A DNA stretch of 64,000 bases, taken from positions 1 through 64,000 of the forward strand of contig NZ_FTPL01000003.1 in the NCBI RefSeq assembly GCF_900156305.1, in the 5' to 3' direction. How positions within the stretch are numbered: position 1 is the stretch's first letter; each line of letters opens with the position of its first letter. Shown piece after piece: positions 1-11,247 of the stretch. This DNA comes from Edaphobacillus lindanitolerans. GTDB lineage: Bacteria > Bacillota > Bacilli > Bacillales_A > Planococcaceae. Below the pieces are notes generated by a model. That model had not been told where the DNA came from. It worked only from the letters and a program-made list of their open reading frames with translations, and made no database searches. A program made the translations under genes and the position numbers.

Positions 1-126
1 GATATGTCCGAATCAGTTGTTCCGTTCGCCCGACGGGGCCGGGTTCCGGGAACAGTTTTATCAGCGTTTTGCTGTTCAGTTTTCAAGGTTCAGTTCGCGG
101 CAGTCTCTCTCGTCGACCGCTTTACT
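1..126 (-). other. Leader of an rRNA operon running off the left edge
   Basis: This is the transcribed leader downstream of a strong minus-strand promoter. Read on the minus strand it contains CCTTGAAAACTGAAC at about 84-98, a motif typical of pre-16S and spacer regions of Bacillales rRNA operons and similar to boxA antitermination sequences. No mature 16S sequence is present, so the 16S gene should begin just left of position 1. In B. subtilis an rRNA operon (rrnO) also follows gyrA. The assignment rests on the promoter, the motif and synteny. Confidence 0.7.
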
Positions 127-155
127 ATATTATCATCGTCGCCGTGGAATGTCAA
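127..155 (-). promoter_or_regulatory. Consensus sigma-A promoter of the rRNA operon
   Basis: On the minus strand a perfect TTGACA (-35, positions 150-155) is separated by 17 bp from TAATAT (-10, positions 127-132). This is the strength expected of an rRNA promoter. It lies downstream of the gyrA terminator, so it drives an independent unit leading out of the window. Confidence 0.85.
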
Positions 156-280
156 CAAGAAATTTAATCTGTTTTATTCCGATTGATTCTTGCCAGCTGA
201 ACGGCCGGCTTTAAAAGCAACTTCCCTAGTATACTTGCTATGACGCCCAGGCGCAACCCCTTTTTTAAAATATATTCCCG

Positions 281-312
281 AAAGAAAAAGAGCCGGCTTC
301 ACCAGCCGGCTC
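281..312 (-). terminator. Rho-independent terminator of gyrA
   Basis: A 9-bp perfect stem (GAGCCGGCT / AGCCGGCTC, 290-298 and 304-312) with a 5-nt loop is followed on the minus strand by a T-rich run (281-289). It lies 12 bp past the gyrA stop codon and separates the gyrase genes from the rRNA operon. Confidence 0.9.
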
Positions 313-323
313 TCTGCACCATC

Positions 324-2927
324 TTATTCCTCTTCTGTTTCTGTCTCTTGTTCATCTTCCGGTTCGCTGAAGTCTTCTTCATCTTCCCCGATCGACGGGA
401 ATTCGTCGTCGACGGCGGATTCAGGCTCCAGCTTCTCCGGATCGTCGAACTGTTCCTCCAGCACGTCTTCCATCTCGCCTTCAGGCATGTCCTCTTCTTC
501 TTCCTTCTCGACTTTGGCCACTGTCGCGACCTGTTCACCCTCGCCGAGCCGGATGAGCCGGACACCCTGCGTGATCCGGCCGATCACCGAGATGTCCGCG
601 ACATCCATCCGGATGAGGATGCCGTGGATGGTGATCAGCATGATGTCTTCCGTGCCGTCGATCGCCTTCATGGAGATGAGCGGGCCGTTGCGGTCAGTGA
701 CGTGGACGGTTTTCAGTCCATAGCCTCCGCGCGTCTGGTTTCGGTATTCGGATTCAGGCGTCCGTTTACCGAAGCCCTGCTCCGTGACGACGAGGATTTC
801 CTGTCCTTCATCGATGACGTCCATGCCCACGACATGGTCGTCCCCGCGCAGACGGATGCCCCGGACGCCCGTTGCACTCCGCCCCATCGGACGCAGATCT
901 TCTTCATCGAACCGGATGAGCATGCCGTCCCGCGTGCCGATGACGATGTCTTTCTGTCCGTCGGTCATCTTGACGGCGATGAGCTCGTCCTCTTCCCGGA
1001 GCGACAGGGCGATCAGACCGTTGGACCGGATGTTGGCAAAATGACTGACCGGGGTCCGCTTCGCAACCCCCTGCTTCGTTGCAAAGACAAGGAAGGCTTC
1101 TTCGTCGTATTCATCGACCCGGAGCATCGCCGTGACCTGTTCCCCTTTGTCGAGTCCGAGCAGGTTGATGATCGGAAGACCTTTCGCCGTGCGGCTGAAT
1201 TCGGGAATTTCATAGCCCTTCAGCCGGTAGACTTTTCCGTTGTTCGTAAAGAACAGGATCCGGTCGTGGGTGGACGTGTAAAGCATGTGCTCGACGAAGT
1301 CATCGTCGTTCGTGCCCATGCCCTGCACGCCCCGGCCGCCGCGCCGCTGGCTCCGGTATGTGCTGGCGGGCAGCCGCTTGATATAGCCGTTGTGTGTAAG
1401 GGTCAGAACAGAATTCTCAACAGGGATGAGGTCCTCGTCTTCAAGCATCTCGGAGCCGCCGGATGTGATCTCCGTGCGCCGGTTATCCGAGAAGCGCTCT
1501 TTCACTTCGAACAGTTCCTCTTTGATCAGGGCAAGCAGTTTGTGCTCGTCCGCCAAAATTGCGCGGAGTTCCTCGATCAGGATCTTGAGCTCTTTGTACT
1601 CTTCTTCGATCTTGTCGCGCTCCAGGCCGGTCAGGCGCTGGAGACGCATGTCCAGGATCGCCTGGGACTGCCGCTCCGACAGATTGAAACGCTCCATGAG
1701 CGCAGCCTTTGCCTCGTCGGTGTTTTTCGAGGCGCGGATCAGCGCGATGATTTCATCGATATGGTCAAGCGCAATGCGCAGACCTTCGAGGATATGCGCC
1801 CGGTCCTCCGCCTTGTTGAGTTCAAACCGGGTCCTGCGCGTCACGACTTCCTTCTGGTGCTCCAGATAGTGGAACAGGATCTGTTTCAGGCCGAGCACCT
1901 TCGGCTGGCCGCCGACAAGCGCCAGCATGTTGATGCCGAAACTCGTCTGCAGGGCGGTATGCTTGTACAGGTTATTGACGATGACGTGCGCGTTTGCGTC
2001 TCGGCGCACTTCCATGACGATCCTCATGCCGGTCCGGTCGGATTCGTCGCGGAGGTCGGTGATGCCGTCAATCCGCTTTTCACGGACGAGTTCTGCGATC
2101 TTCTCGATGAGCCGCGCTTTGTTCACCTGGTACGGGAGCTCATGGACGAGGATCGTCTCCTTGCCATTCGATGCCGTTTCGATTTCCACCTTGCCTCGCG
2201 TGAGGATCGATCCCCGCCCGGTTTCATAGGCGCGGCGGATTCCGCTCCGCCCAAGGATGATCCCGCCGGTCGGAAAGTCCGGCCCCGGCACGATTTCCAT
2301 CAGTTCTTCCGTCGTGATTGCCGGATTGTCCGCCAACGCGAGCACGGCGTCAATCGTTTCTCCGAGATGATGGGGAGGGATGTTCGTCGCCATGCCGACC
2401 GCGATGCCGGACGTGCCGTTGACGAGCAGGTTCGGGAACCGGCTCGGAAGCACAATCGGCTCTTTCTCCTGGCCGTCATAGTTCGGCTGGTAGTCGATCG
2501 TGTTCTTGTTGATGTCGCGCAGCATCTCCGCCGCGATCTTCGACATGCGCGATTCGGTGTATCGCATGGCCGCCGCCGAGTCTCCGTCGATCGACCCGAA
2601 GTTGCCGTGCCCGTCCACGAGCATATACCGGTAGTTGAAGTCCTGCGCCATCCTGACCATCGTATCGTAGACGGCACTGTCGCCGTGCGGGTGGTATTTA
2701 CCGATGACGTCGCCGACGATGCGGGCAGACTTCTTGTATGGTTTGTCCGCGGTGTTCCCGAGATCCTGCATCGCATACAGGATGCGCCGGTGCACCGGCT
2801 TCAGCCCGTCACGCACATCCGGCAGCGCACGCGATACGATGACACTCATCGCGTAGTCAAGGAACGAGGTTTTCATCTCCGTACTGATGTTGATGCGCTG
2901 GACGCCACGATTCGGCGTGTCTGCCAT
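324..2927 (-). CDS. gyrA: DNA gyrase subunit A
   Basis: This is the breakage-reunion subunit of gyrase (A2B2), which introduces negative supercoils using ATP hydrolysed by GyrB. The protein has 867 residues. The winged-helix/tower core carries the catalytic tyrosine in MRYTESRM (Tyr123), and the quinolone-determining region HGDSAVYD keeps Ser84 and Asp88, the usual susceptible residues. The C-terminal beta-pinwheel contains the GyrA box [10 protein letters not shown]. The last roughly 60 residues are an unusually long, almost wholly Glu/Asp tail; B. subtilis GyrA, from memory, has about 820 residues. The start is ATG at 2927 with AAAGGAG nine bases upstream. It follows gyrB by 24 bp and is probably cotranscribed with it. 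Confidence 0.98.
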   Translation of the reverse strand: MADTPNRGVQRINISTEMKTSFLDYAMSVIVSRALPDVRDGLKPVHRRILYAMQDLGNTADKPYKKSARIVGDVIGKYHPHGDSAVYDTMVRMAQDFNYRYMLVDGHGNFGSIDGDSAAAMRYTESRMSKIAAEMLRDINKNTIDYQPNYDGQEKEPIVLPSRFPNLLVNGTSGIAVGMATNIPPHHLGETIDAVLALADNPAITTEELMEIVPGPDFPTGGIILGRSGIRRAYETGRGSILTRGKVEIETASNGKETILVHELPYQVNKARLIEKIAELVREKRIDGITDLRDESDRTGMRIVMEVRRDANAHVIVNNLYKHTALQTSFGINMLALVGGQPKVLGLKQILFHYLEHQKEVVTRRTRFELNKAEDRAHILEGLRIALDHIDEIIALIRASKNTDEAKAALMERFNLSERQSQAILDMRLQRLTGLERDKIEEEYKELKILIEELRAILADEHKLLALIKEELFEVKERFSDNRRTEITSGGSEMLEDEDLIPVENSVLTLTHNGYIKRLPASTYRSQRRGGRGVQGMGTNDDDFVEHMLYTSTHDRILFFTNNGKVYRLKGYEIPEFSRTAKGLPIINLLGLDKGEQVTAMLRVDEYDEEAFLVFATKQGVAKRTPVSHFANIRSNGLIALSLREEDELIAVKMTDGQKDIVIGTRDGMLIRFDEEDLRPMGRSATGVRGIRLRGDDHVVGMDVIDEGQEILVVTEQGFGKRTPESEYRNQTRGGYGLKTVHVTDRNGPLISMKAIDGTEDIMLITIHGILIRMDVADISVIGRITQGVRLIRLGEGEQVATVAKVEKEEEEDMPEGEMEDVLEEQFDDPEKLEPESAVDDEFPSIGEDEEDFSEPEDEQETETEEE

Positions 2928-2951
2928 GGTAGTTGACTCCTTTCAAAAACC

Positions 2952-4931
<1,980 letters not shown>

Positions 4932-4973
4932 CTATATGAGTGAAAACCCGCGGCAGGCCATGCCTCCGCGCGT

Positions 4974-6101
4974 TCAGACGTCTTTCTTTTCCGCTGAGGC
5001 CTTCCCTGCCTCGACATGATACAGTTCGGCCTGCCGGATCGTTTCATGATTGATGCCGCCGATGTTCGTCGTCGTGACGAACGTCTGGACCTGTCCCTGT
5101 ATCGTATTCAGGAGATGGGACTGGCGGTAGTCGTCCAGTTCGGACAGGACATCGTCCAGGAGAAGAACCGGGGACTCGCCGGTTTCCTGCTTCAGCAGCT
5201 CGATTTCAGCCAGCTTCAGCGAAAGGGCCGCCGTCCGCTGCTGGCCCTGGGAACCGTATGTCTGGACGTTGTGCCCGTTCACGAGGAAGGTCAGATCGTC
5301 CCTGTGCGGTCCGGCAAGCGTCACGCCCCGCTCCAGCTCGCGGCTCTTCAGCTCGGCAAGCCTAGATCCCAGACGCTCGGCCATCTCCCCTGCCGACTGG
5401 TCGGGGCTGATGCCCTTGAGCGGCTCATAGATCACCCGGAGCTCCTCCTTGCCGCGGGAAATGCCGGCATGGATCGGTTCCGCCCATTTCTGGAGCAGCT
5501 CGGCAAAGGCAAACCGCTTTCTCATGATCTGGACGGCCAGCTCGATGTACTGCTCAGTATAGACATCAAACATGACATCTTGCAGTCCGTTTCGGCCCTG
5601 GTTTGCCCGAAGGATCGAATTCCGCTGCCGGAGCACTTTTTGGAATGAAAGCAGGTCATGGAGATACACCCGGGAAACCTGGCCGATCTCCATATCCAAA
5701 AAACGCCGGCGCACCTGAGGGCTGCCCTTGATCAGATGCAGGTCCTCCGGCGCGAACATCACGACGTTCAGCTGCCCGATATAGTCGCTGAGGCGGTGCT
5801 GTTCCAGGTGGTTGACCTTTGCCTTCTTGCCTTTTTTCGAGAGAACCAGCTCAAGTGGAAACGGTCCGTATTTCCGCTCCACCACTCCTTCTATTTTACC
5901 ATAATCCGCGCCCCAGCGTATCAATTCACGATCATTGGATGTCCGGTGCGATTTGGCCATCGCAAGCACATAGATCGCTTCCATGACATTTGTTTTCCCC
6001 TGTGCGTTCTCACCGATGAACACGTTGATCTGCGGGGAGAACGAAAGAGCGAGCTTCTCGTAATTCCGGTAGTTGGTCAGCTTCAGTTCATCAATGTGCA
6101 T
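4974..6101 (-). CDS. recF: DNA replication/repair protein RecF
   Basis: RecF is an SMC/ABC-like ATPase that helps load RecA at single-strand gaps, with RecO and RecR. The protein has 375 residues, the usual length. It starts [17 protein letters not shown] and has the Walker A motif GENAQGKTN (about residues 31-39), the ABC signature region around [19 protein letters not shown], and Walker [13 protein letters not shown]. The start codon lies inside the end of yaaA (11-bp overlap), so the two are translationally coupled. The order dnaA-dnaN-yaaA-recF-gyrB-gyrA is conserved in Bacillales. Confidence 0.97.
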   Translation of the reverse strand: MHIDELKLTNYRNYEKLALSFSPQINVFIGENAQGKTNVMEAIYVLAMAKSHRTSNDRELIRWGADYGKIEGVVERKYGPFPLELVLSKKGKKAKVNHLEQHRLSDYIGQLNVVMFAPEDLHLIKGSPQVRRRFLDMEIGQVSRVYLHDLLSFQKVLRQRNSILRANQGRNGLQDVMFDVYTEQYIELAVQIMRKRFAFAELLQKWAEPIHAGISRGKEELRVIYEPLKGISPDQSAGEMAERLGSRLAELKSRELERGVTLAGPHRDDLTFLVNGHNVQTYGSQGQQRTAALSLKLAEIELLKQETGESPVLLLDDVLSELDDYRQSHLLNTIQGQVQTFVTTTNIGGINHETIRQAELYHVEAGKASAEKKDV

Positions 6102-6330
6102 CGGCGGACCCCGCGGATGCTCCTGTCACCCGGAATCGGCCCGTCCCCGGGATATTGAGGATGTCCCCGTCGCGCAGTTTCTTTCCGCGCCGGTTTTCCT
6201 GTTCGCCGTTCACGTAGACCGGATTTTCCGAAAGGAACCATTTCGCCATGCCGCCCGAGCCGATCGTATTGGTCATTTTCAAAGCCTGGCCGAGTGTGAT
6301 GAATTCACCTTCGATCTCCAACTGTTCCAT
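6091..6330 (-). CDS. yaaA: S4-domain protein YaaA, probable ribosome-associated factor
   Basis: This is a 79-residue S4 RNA-binding domain protein of the YaaA/RlbA type. It shows the S4 pattern [20 protein letters not shown] followed by [19 protein letters not shown]. In B. subtilis the homologue is linked to ribosome assembly, so an RNA-binding role is likely; the exact function here is inferred. It sits between dnaN and recF as usual and overlaps recF by 11 bp. It lies about 160 bp downstream of dnaN across a hairpin terminator, so it may have its own promoter. Confidence 0.9.
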   Translation of the reverse strand: MEQLEIEGEFITLGQALKMTNTIGSGGMAKWFLSENPVYVNGEQENRRGKKLRDGDILNIPGTGRFRVTGASAGSADAH

Positions 6331-6427
6331 GATCGCTTACCGCCTTTCCTCGTTCCGTCTTCTGCCTGCCGGGTCCTGCCGGCTATTCACGTGTTTCCTT
6401 AATCTTATCGGATGTTCCCCAATAAGC

Positions 6428-6457
6428 AAAAGGGACGGCGTGCCGGCCGTCCCTTTT
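6428..6457 (-). terminator. Terminator downstream of dnaN
   Basis: A 12-bp inverted repeat (AAAAGGGACGGC, 6428-6439, and its complement, 6446-6457) with a 6-nt loop lies just past the dnaN stop. It is symmetrical, with T-rich ends on both strands, and would attenuate minus-strand transcription between dnaN and yaaA. Confidence 0.75.
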
Positions 6458-6492
6458 GCAGTGAATCGTGCTGTTCTCTGACCGCCTCGTCC

Positions 6493-7629
6493 TCAGTACG
6501 TGCGGACCGGAAGGATCAGTTGGAGGAGCGTGTCGTCTTCGACCGATTTGAGTACAAACGGACGCATGGAGCCCGAGAACCGGATGACGATGTCCTGCCC
6601 TTCGATTGCACGGAGCGCATCCATCATGTATTTCGCGCTGAACGAGATTTTGAGGTCTTCGCCTTCGATCGAAGAGGTTTCGACAAGTTCCTCGACTTTC
6701 CCGATCTCCGGTGAATTGGACGAGATCTCGACCGTATTGCCCCCCTCCGCCATGAAGCGGACGACATTGTTGCGTTCTTCCCTGGCGAGGAGCGATGCGC
6801 GGTCAATCGACTGCAGGAGCGTCCGTCCGTTCACGGTGATGTCCGTCTTGTATTCCGACGGGATGAGCCGGGACGTGTCCGGATAGTTCCCTTCAAGCAG
6901 CCGTGAATAGAAAAGGACATGCCCCGCACGGAACAGTACCTGCTTGTTGCTCATCGTGATGCCGACCGGATCTCCGGAATCAGCCAGGATCTTATTGAGC
7001 TCCTGGAGGCTCTTGCCCGGGATGACGATGCTGTATTCGTCTTCGGGCGCGTTTTCCAGCCGGGTTTTTCTTCTTGCAAGCCGGTGGCTGTCCGTTGCGA
7101 CGCAGACGAGCTCCCCGTCTTTCACCTGCCAGTGGACACCGGTGAGGACCGGCCGGCTTTCCGATGTCGACACCGCAAATACGGTTTCCCGGATGATCGT
7201 TTTCAGAAGGTCTCCGGGAATCGCAAAATGCCGGTCGTCGTCGATCTCGGGAAGCAGCGGATAATCATCGGCGTCGGAGCCGATCAGATGGAATTCGGAT
7301 TTGCCGGACCGGATATGGGTCTGGAGATGATTGCTCACTTCGATCTCCACTTCGTTCGTCGGGAGCTTCCGTACGATCTCGCTGAAGTATTTTGCCTGGA
7401 GGACGATCGAACCTCCCCGGGCCGTACGGATCAGCTGCTCTCCATCCTCTTCTGCCGGAACGAATGTCCGGATCGTGATATCGGAATCGCTCCCAGTCAG
7501 GTAGAGACCTTCATCGTCAACTTCCAGTTTAATCCCCGTCAGGATCTGGACAGTGGCTTTTGAACTGACCGCCTTCATGACATCACTCAAGGCGTCGATC
7601 AGCCGGTCCCTCGCAATCTCAAATTTCAT
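6493..7629 (-). CDS. dnaN: DNA polymerase III sliding clamp (beta)
   Basis: This is the beta clamp, a ring-shaped homodimer that tethers DNA polymerase III and many partners to DNA. The protein has 378 residues in three repeated clamp folds. It begins MKFEIARDRLIDALSDVMKA and ends with the LILPVRTY tail that forms the ligand pocket region. Two in-frame ATGs exist at 7635 and 7629. The second is chosen because GGAGG lies seven bases upstream of it but abuts the first, and because the family starts M-K-F. The upstream intergenic DNA (7630-7797) is the unwinding part of oriC. Confidence 0.97.
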   Translation of the reverse strand: MKFEIARDRLIDALSDVMKAVSSKATVQILTGIKLEVDDEGLYLTGSDSDITIRTFVPAEEDGEQLIRTARGGSIVLQAKYFSEIVRKLPTNEVEIEVSNHLQTHIRSGKSEFHLIGSDADDYPLLPEIDDDRHFAIPGDLLKTIIRETVFAVSTSESRPVLTGVHWQVKDGELVCVATDSHRLARRKTRLENAPEDEYSIVIPGKSLQELNKILADSGDPVGITMSNKQVLFRAGHVLFYSRLLEGNYPDTSRLIPSEYKTDITVNGRTLLQSIDRASLLAREERNNVVRFMAEGGNTVEISSNSPEIGKVEELVETSSIEGEDLKISFSAKYMMDALRAIEGQDIVIRFSGSMRPFVLKSVEDDTLLQLILPVRTY

Positions 7630-7635
7630 CTTCAT

Positions 7636-7700
7636 ACCTCCGCATATATATTTAATTTAAAAGTAAAAAAGAATAATAGTAATAGTAGTAGGGCCTGTGG
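7636..7700. other. oriC unwinding region: AT-rich DUE and DnaA-trio repeat
   Basis: Between dnaN and dnaA an almost GC-free stretch (about 7640-7675) adjoins AATAATAGTAATAGTAGTAG (7673-7692), a run of TAG/TAA trinucleotides, then GGGCC and the DnaA boxes. On the strand carrying TTATCCACA the order is DnaA box, short GC patch, trinucleotide repeat, AT-rich element. This is the architecture of the B. subtilis basal unwinding system, where DnaA filaments engage 3'-GAT-5' trios. Melting should begin here. Confidence 0.85.
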
Positions 7701-7703
7701 ATT

Positions 7704-7796
7704 TGTGGATAAGCCCCGTTGACGCCCGGATGCCAAGGTTGTCCACATGTGCACAAACTGTGTACCGGCGTGCACGCGAAAAGCGGCTTATCCACA
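7704..7796. other. DnaA-box cluster between dnaA and dnaN
   Basis: Perfect 9-mers TTATCCACA occur at 7704-7712 (minus orientation) and 7788-7796 (plus orientation). A one-mismatch box TTGTCCACA is at 7739-7747. A degenerate box (AAATCCACA) directly follows the first on the minus strand towards the DnaA trios. This corresponds to the incC half of a bipartite Bacillus-type origin. Confidence 0.88.
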
Positions 7797-7797
7797 C

Positions 7798-9147
7798 TCA
7801 GTTTTTGCCGAGTGCCGCCTTGATCTCCTTGACGTCCTGCTGCAGATTTTCGTCTTCCTTCAGCATTTTGGAGATCTTTTCATGGGCATGGATAACCGTT
7901 GAGTGATCCCGGCCGCCAAATTCGTCACCGATTTTGGGCAGGGAGGATTCGGTCAGTTCGCGTGAAAGATACATCGCGATCTGACGCGGGAATGCAATCG
8001 ACTTGGTCCGTTTTTTTGCAGAGAAGTCTTCCAGGCGCACGTGAAAATGCTCTCCGACCGCCTTCTGGATGTCCAGGATGGTCACCTGGCGCGGCCGTGC
8101 GTTCGGAATGATGTCCTTGAGCGCCTCTTCCGCCAGCTGCGGAGAAATGTCCTCATTGACGAGGGAGGAATAGGCGACAACCCGGATGAGCGCGCCTTCG
8201 AGTTCCCGGATGTTCGTGTCGATCTGGTTGGCGATGTAGAGCATGACGTCGTTTGAAACGTCCACAAGCCCGTCCGCCTTCGCCTTTTTTCGGAGAATGG
8301 CGATCCGGGTTTCCAGATCAGGCGGCGTGATATCGGTGATCAGGCCCCATTCGAAGCGGGAGCGCAGCCGATCCTCAAGCGTCGGAATCTCCTTCGGCGG
8401 ACGGTCACTGGAAATGACGATCTGCTTGGACGATTCATGCAGCGTATTGAATGTGTGGAAGAATTCTTCCTGTGTTTGTTCTTTTCCGGCGATGAACTGG
8501 ATATCATCAATGAGAAGAACATCGACATTCCGGTATTTATCGCGGAATTCGACCGCCTCGTTGTCGCGGATCGAGTTGATGAACTCATTGGTGAACTTCT
8601 CGGAAGACAGATAAACGACTTTGGAGTCCGGATTATGCTCCCGGACGTAATGGCCGATGGCGTGCATCAAGTGCGTCTTGCCAAGCCCGACTCCCCCGTA
8701 GATAAAGAGCGGGTTATAGGCTTTGGCGGGTGCTTCGGCAACTGCCAGCGAAGCGGCATGGGCGAACCGGTTACCGCTCCCGATCACGAATGTGTCGAAC
8801 GTGTACTTCGGGTTGAGCATGCCGGGAGACGGGTCCACATGGCGGCCGTTCTTCGGCTTTGCGTTCGGCTTTGGCATATCGAACTGCTCTTCATCGACAT
8901 CTTTTGGCACGGTAAAGCGGATATGTACGTCTTCGCCGGTCAGTTCGGCGAGAATGCCCGCAATGAGCTGGACATAGTGATTCTCAAGCCAGTCCCTCGT
9001 GAATGAGTTGGGGGCGCCGATCACGACTGTATCCCCCCGGTAGTCGATCATCCGGGTCGATTTGAGCCACGTTTCGAAACTCGGCTTGGAAATCTTCTGC
9101 TCCACCCGGGCCAGCACCTGGTTCCATAAATCCTCGAACTGTTCCAA
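7798..9147 (-). CDS. dnaA: Chromosomal replication initiator DnaA
   Basis: DnaA is the AAA+ initiator that binds DnaA boxes, melts oriC and recruits the helicase. The protein has 449 residues: an N-terminal domain I ([24 protein letters not shown]), a variable linker, the AAA+ domain with Walker [11 protein letters not shown] and Walker [10 protein letters not shown], and a C-terminal helix-turn-helix with the box-recognition signature around [19 protein letters not shown] at 9147 is chosen over GTG at 9150. AGGAGG lies seven bases from the TTG, the product [10 protein letters not shown] aligns with the B. subtilis N-terminus, and B. subtilis dnaA also uses TTG. The gene is flanked on both sides by DnaA-box clusters, so it is likely autoregulated. 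Confidence 0.98.
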   Translation of the reverse strand: MEQFEDLWNQVLARVEQKISKPSFETWLKSTRMIDYRGDTVVIGAPNSFTRDWLENHYVQLIAGILAELTGEDVHIRFTVPKDVDEEQFDMPKPNAKPKNGRHVDPSPGMLNPKYTFDTFVIGSGNRFAHAASLAVAEAPAKAYNPLFIYGGVGLGKTHLMHAIGHYVREHNPDSKVVYLSSEKFTNEFINSIRDNEAVEFRDKYRNVDVLLIDDIQFIAGKEQTQEEFFHTFNTLHESSKQIVISSDRPPKEIPTLEDRLRSRFEWGLITDITPPDLETRIAILRKKAKADGLVDVSNDVMLYIANQIDTNIRELEGALIRVVAYSSLVNEDISPQLAEEALKDIIPNARPRQVTILDIQKAVGEHFHVRLEDFSAKKRTKSIAFPRQIAMYLSRELTESSLPKIGDEFGGRDHSTVIHAHEKISKMLKEDENLQQDVKEIKAALGKN

Positions 9148-9682
9148 CACATAGCCTCCTTTGCTTATTATTTTGTCGGAATATCAATCAAGCCGGCGAA
9201 TTTGCTCACAAATCCACAGGCTGTGGATAGGGCTTATCAAAAAACGCGGAAAAAATTATCCACAACATATTAACAATTGTGGATAAGAATTTTACCGGCT
9301 ATTTCCGGAGAAAAGTTATGCTCCAACATCGTAACAAAAAAAACCGGAAAGCACAACACTCCGCCGCACTTATCCACACGGCCGGAAACTGTGCACAAAC
9401 CGCTTATCCACAAGGGGTGGAGCTGTGCGGAACTTGTCGATAAATGGTGTGCATAACTTTTTTCTTGTCGAATGGTGTTCACAGGGGTGCCGGGCCGTGC
9501 CGTGGATAACTCCCGGATCCGGGACGGCCGCGGGGACAGAAGGAAATGCCTGAACAAAGGGAGAGGCAGATCGGAGGGATGGGGAGACTTCCGCCGGATA
9601 TGGTTGACAGATGGAAGTTGCTAAATTATAATATGCAAGACTGTCTGAAGTTAATCGGCAACGACCAGGAGGTGTCTTATAG
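9148..9682. other. oriC: oriC, DnaA-box cluster upstream of dnaA (incAB-like)
   Basis: This 535-bp region between divergent dnaA and rpmH holds no gene. Perfect DnaA boxes TTATCCACA are at 9256-9264(+), 9278-9286(-), 9370-9378(+) and 9404-9412(+). One-mismatch boxes are at 9222-9230(-), 9435-9443(-) and 9501-9509(-). It also contains the rpmH promoter near its right end. Short overlapping reading frames across it are not credible. Together with the dnaA-dnaN gap it makes a bipartite origin with dnaA in the middle, and transcription diverges from here in both directions. Confidence 0.93.
9604..9632 (+). promoter_or_regulatory. Consensus promoter of rpmH-rnpA
   Basis: TTGACA (9604-9609) and TATAAT (9627-9632) are both perfect and are spaced exactly 17 bp apart. 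The start site would lie about 45 bp upstream of the rpmH ATG. Confidence 0.92.
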
Positions 9683-9817
9683 ATGAAACGCACGTACCAA
9701 CCAAATAAACGTAAGCACAGCAAAGTACACGGATTCCGCGCACGCATGAAAACGAAGAGCGGCCGCCGCGTCCTCGCAGCACGCCGTCGCAAAGGAAGAA
9801 AAGTACTTTCGGCATAA
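9683..9817 (+). CDS. rpmH: 50S ribosomal protein L34
   Basis: L34 is a tiny basic protein of the large ribosomal subunit. Translation gives 44 residues: [18 protein letters not shown], then the conserved [17 protein letters not shown] and a lysine-rich end. The length is exact for the family. An AGGAGGTG motif at 9667-9674 precedes the ATG. As in other bacteria it sits beside oriC and is followed by rnpA, with a terminator between them that may set the relative dose. Confidence 0.97.
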   Translation: MKRTYQPNKRKHSKVHGFRARMKTKSGRRVLAARRRKGRKVLSA

Positions 9818-9819
9818 GT

Positions 9820-9848
9820 CCACTGATCACTCAGTGGTCTTTTTTTTC
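9820..9848 (+). terminator. Terminator between rpmH and rnpA
   Basis: The stem CCACTGA/TCAGTGG (9820-9826 and 9831-9837) with loop TCAC is followed by a run of T residues. It would end most rpmH transcripts and let only a fraction read into rnpA. Confidence 0.88.
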
Positions 9849-9948
9849 GTTTTGCAGCGAGAAACCGGATGCAGGAAGCAAAGATCCGGGCAGAATGCCT
9901 GGAGGTGCACCGGTCAAGAAGTAAATGAAACAGGTGGGTGTGGAATGA

Positions 9949-10293
9949 ATGAATAAACACCAGCGGGTAAAGAAGAATGAAGACTTCCAGAAGGTGTTCA
10001 AAAAGGGGAAGTCGTTCGCAAACCGGCAATTCGTCATCTATTCTTTGCGAAAAGAGGACCAGCAGGAATTCCGGGTCGGCATTTCGGTCTCCAAGAAGAT
10101 CGGCAACGCCGTCACACGCAACCGGATCAAGCGCTATGTCCGCCAGACGATCCTCGAGCTCGGCGATGATCTTCGGCCGGACATGGACTATATCATCATC
10201 GCCCGCCACCAGGCGGCGGCCATCGATTTCCACACGACGAAGAAAAGCCTCATCCATGTGATGCGGATCGCCAAAGTGCTGAGAAAGAAGTAG
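9949..10293 (+). CDS. rnpA: Ribonuclease P protein component
   Basis: This is the basic protein cofactor of RNase P, which matures tRNA 5' ends together with the RnpB RNA. It has 114 residues, begins [20 protein letters not shown] and contains the signature [14 protein letters not shown] with the RNR motif that contacts RNA. An overlapping out-of-frame ATG lies four bases upstream and stops after two codons. The gene lies between rpmH and yidC, the universal order at bacterial origins. Confidence 0.96.
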   Translation: MNKHQRVKKNEDFQKVFKKGKSFANRQFVIYSLRKEDQQEFRVGISVSKKIGNAVTRNRIKRYVRQTILELGDDLRPDMDYIIIARHQAAAIDFHTTKKSLIHVMRIAKVLRKK

Positions 10294-10389
10294 AACCGCC
10301 GGCAGCCTCCATGTTACGATGGGGGGAAAGGGCGGGAAGTACCCGCCCGGCAGAAGAATAATAGAAGATATCAGTCTGGGGGAACGATT

Positions 10390-11247
10390 TTGAAGAAGAA
10401 GTTGCTGCTCGTCCTCATGGTCGCACTGCTCGCTTCATTCCTCGCGGGATGCACCGAGTTCAGTGAACCGATCTACGAGGACAGCGAAGGGTTCTGGAAC
10501 CGCTTCATCGTCTGGCCGCTCGTCTCCATCATCACGGCATTCAAGAACCTGCTCGGGACATACGGGCTGGGGATCATCGCGGTGACAATCATCATCCGCC
10601 TAGTGCTCCTTCCGCTTATGATCAAGCAGACGCAAAGCTCGAAACGGATGCAGGAGATCCAGCCGGAGATCAAGGCGCTCCAGGCAAAATACAAGTCGAA
10701 AGACGCAGTCACTCAGCAAAAATATCAGCAGGAGTTCCAGCAGCTGCTGTCGGAGCGGAAGGTCAACCCGGCCGCCGGCTGCTTCCCGGTCATTGTCCAG
10801 ATGCCGATCCTCATCGGCTTCTATCATGCGATCAGCCGGATGAATGCGACACCGGAGATCACGCTCGGCAGCTTCCTCGGTTTCCAGCTCGCCGAACCGA
10901 GCATCATTCTCGCGTTTCTTGCGGCAGCCATGCAGTTCATCGTGCTCCGCACCGGACCTGCGATGGACAATCCGCAGATGAAGGTCATGATGTATTTCAT
11001 GCCGGTCATGATCTTCTTCTTCGGTACATTCCTGCCGGCCGCGCTCACGCTGTACTGGATTGTCGGGAACATCATCTCATTCATTACGAACCTCTTCCTT
11101 TATAAGCCTTGGGAGAAAAAGTCGGAATCCGCCGCTGCCGCGGCAGCCAACAAGGGGAACCGGCAGGGCGCGAAGCCGGCCGGACAGCCGAAAGCCGCCA
11201 AGGGCGGAAAGAAAGGCGGCCCCAAATCGGGAGGTAAGAAAAAATGA
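10390..11247 (+). CDS. yidC: Membrane protein insertase YidC/SpoIIIJ (lipoprotein)
   Basis: YidC inserts and folds membrane proteins, alone or with SecYEG. The protein has 285 residues. It has a lipoprotein signal peptide ending LASFLAGC (lipidated Cys21), five expected membrane segments with the conserved core around IIIRLVLLPLMIKQTQSS and the PAAGCFPVIVQMPILIGFYHA hairpin, and a Lys/Gly-rich C-tail that contacts the ribosome. The start is TTG at 10390 behind a GGGGGAACGA Shine-Dalgarno region; no ATG fits. It overlaps jag by 4 bp, so the two are translationally coupled. In B. subtilis this paralogue is SpoIIIJ, needed for sporulation; whether this organism sporulates cannot be told here. 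Confidence 0.95.
   Translation: MKKKLLLVLMVALLASFLAGCTEFSEPIYEDSEGFWNRFIVWPLVSIITAFKNLLGTYGLGIIAVTIIIRLVLLPLMIKQTQSSKRMQEIQPEIKALQAKYKSKDAVTQQKYQQEFQQLLSERKVNPAAGCFPVIVQMPILIGFYHAISRMNATPEITLGSFLGFQLAEPSIILAFLAAAMQFIVLRTGPAMDNPQMKVMMYFMPVMIFFFGTFLPAALTLYWIVGNIISFITNLFLYKPWEKKSESAAAAAANKGNRQGAKPAGQPKAAKGGKKGGPKSGGKKK

Noticed and set aside
240-2936. 898-codon plus-strand open frame opposite gyrA
   Set aside because: It is the antisense shadow of gyrA. The product is rich in Arg, Asp, His and Phe with no domain, and the minus strand encodes a complete GyrA.
9370-10257. 295-codon minus-strand frame across oriC, rpmH and rnpA
   Set aside because: It crosses the DnaA-box cluster and two real genes, and lacks a ribosome site and any plausible composition.
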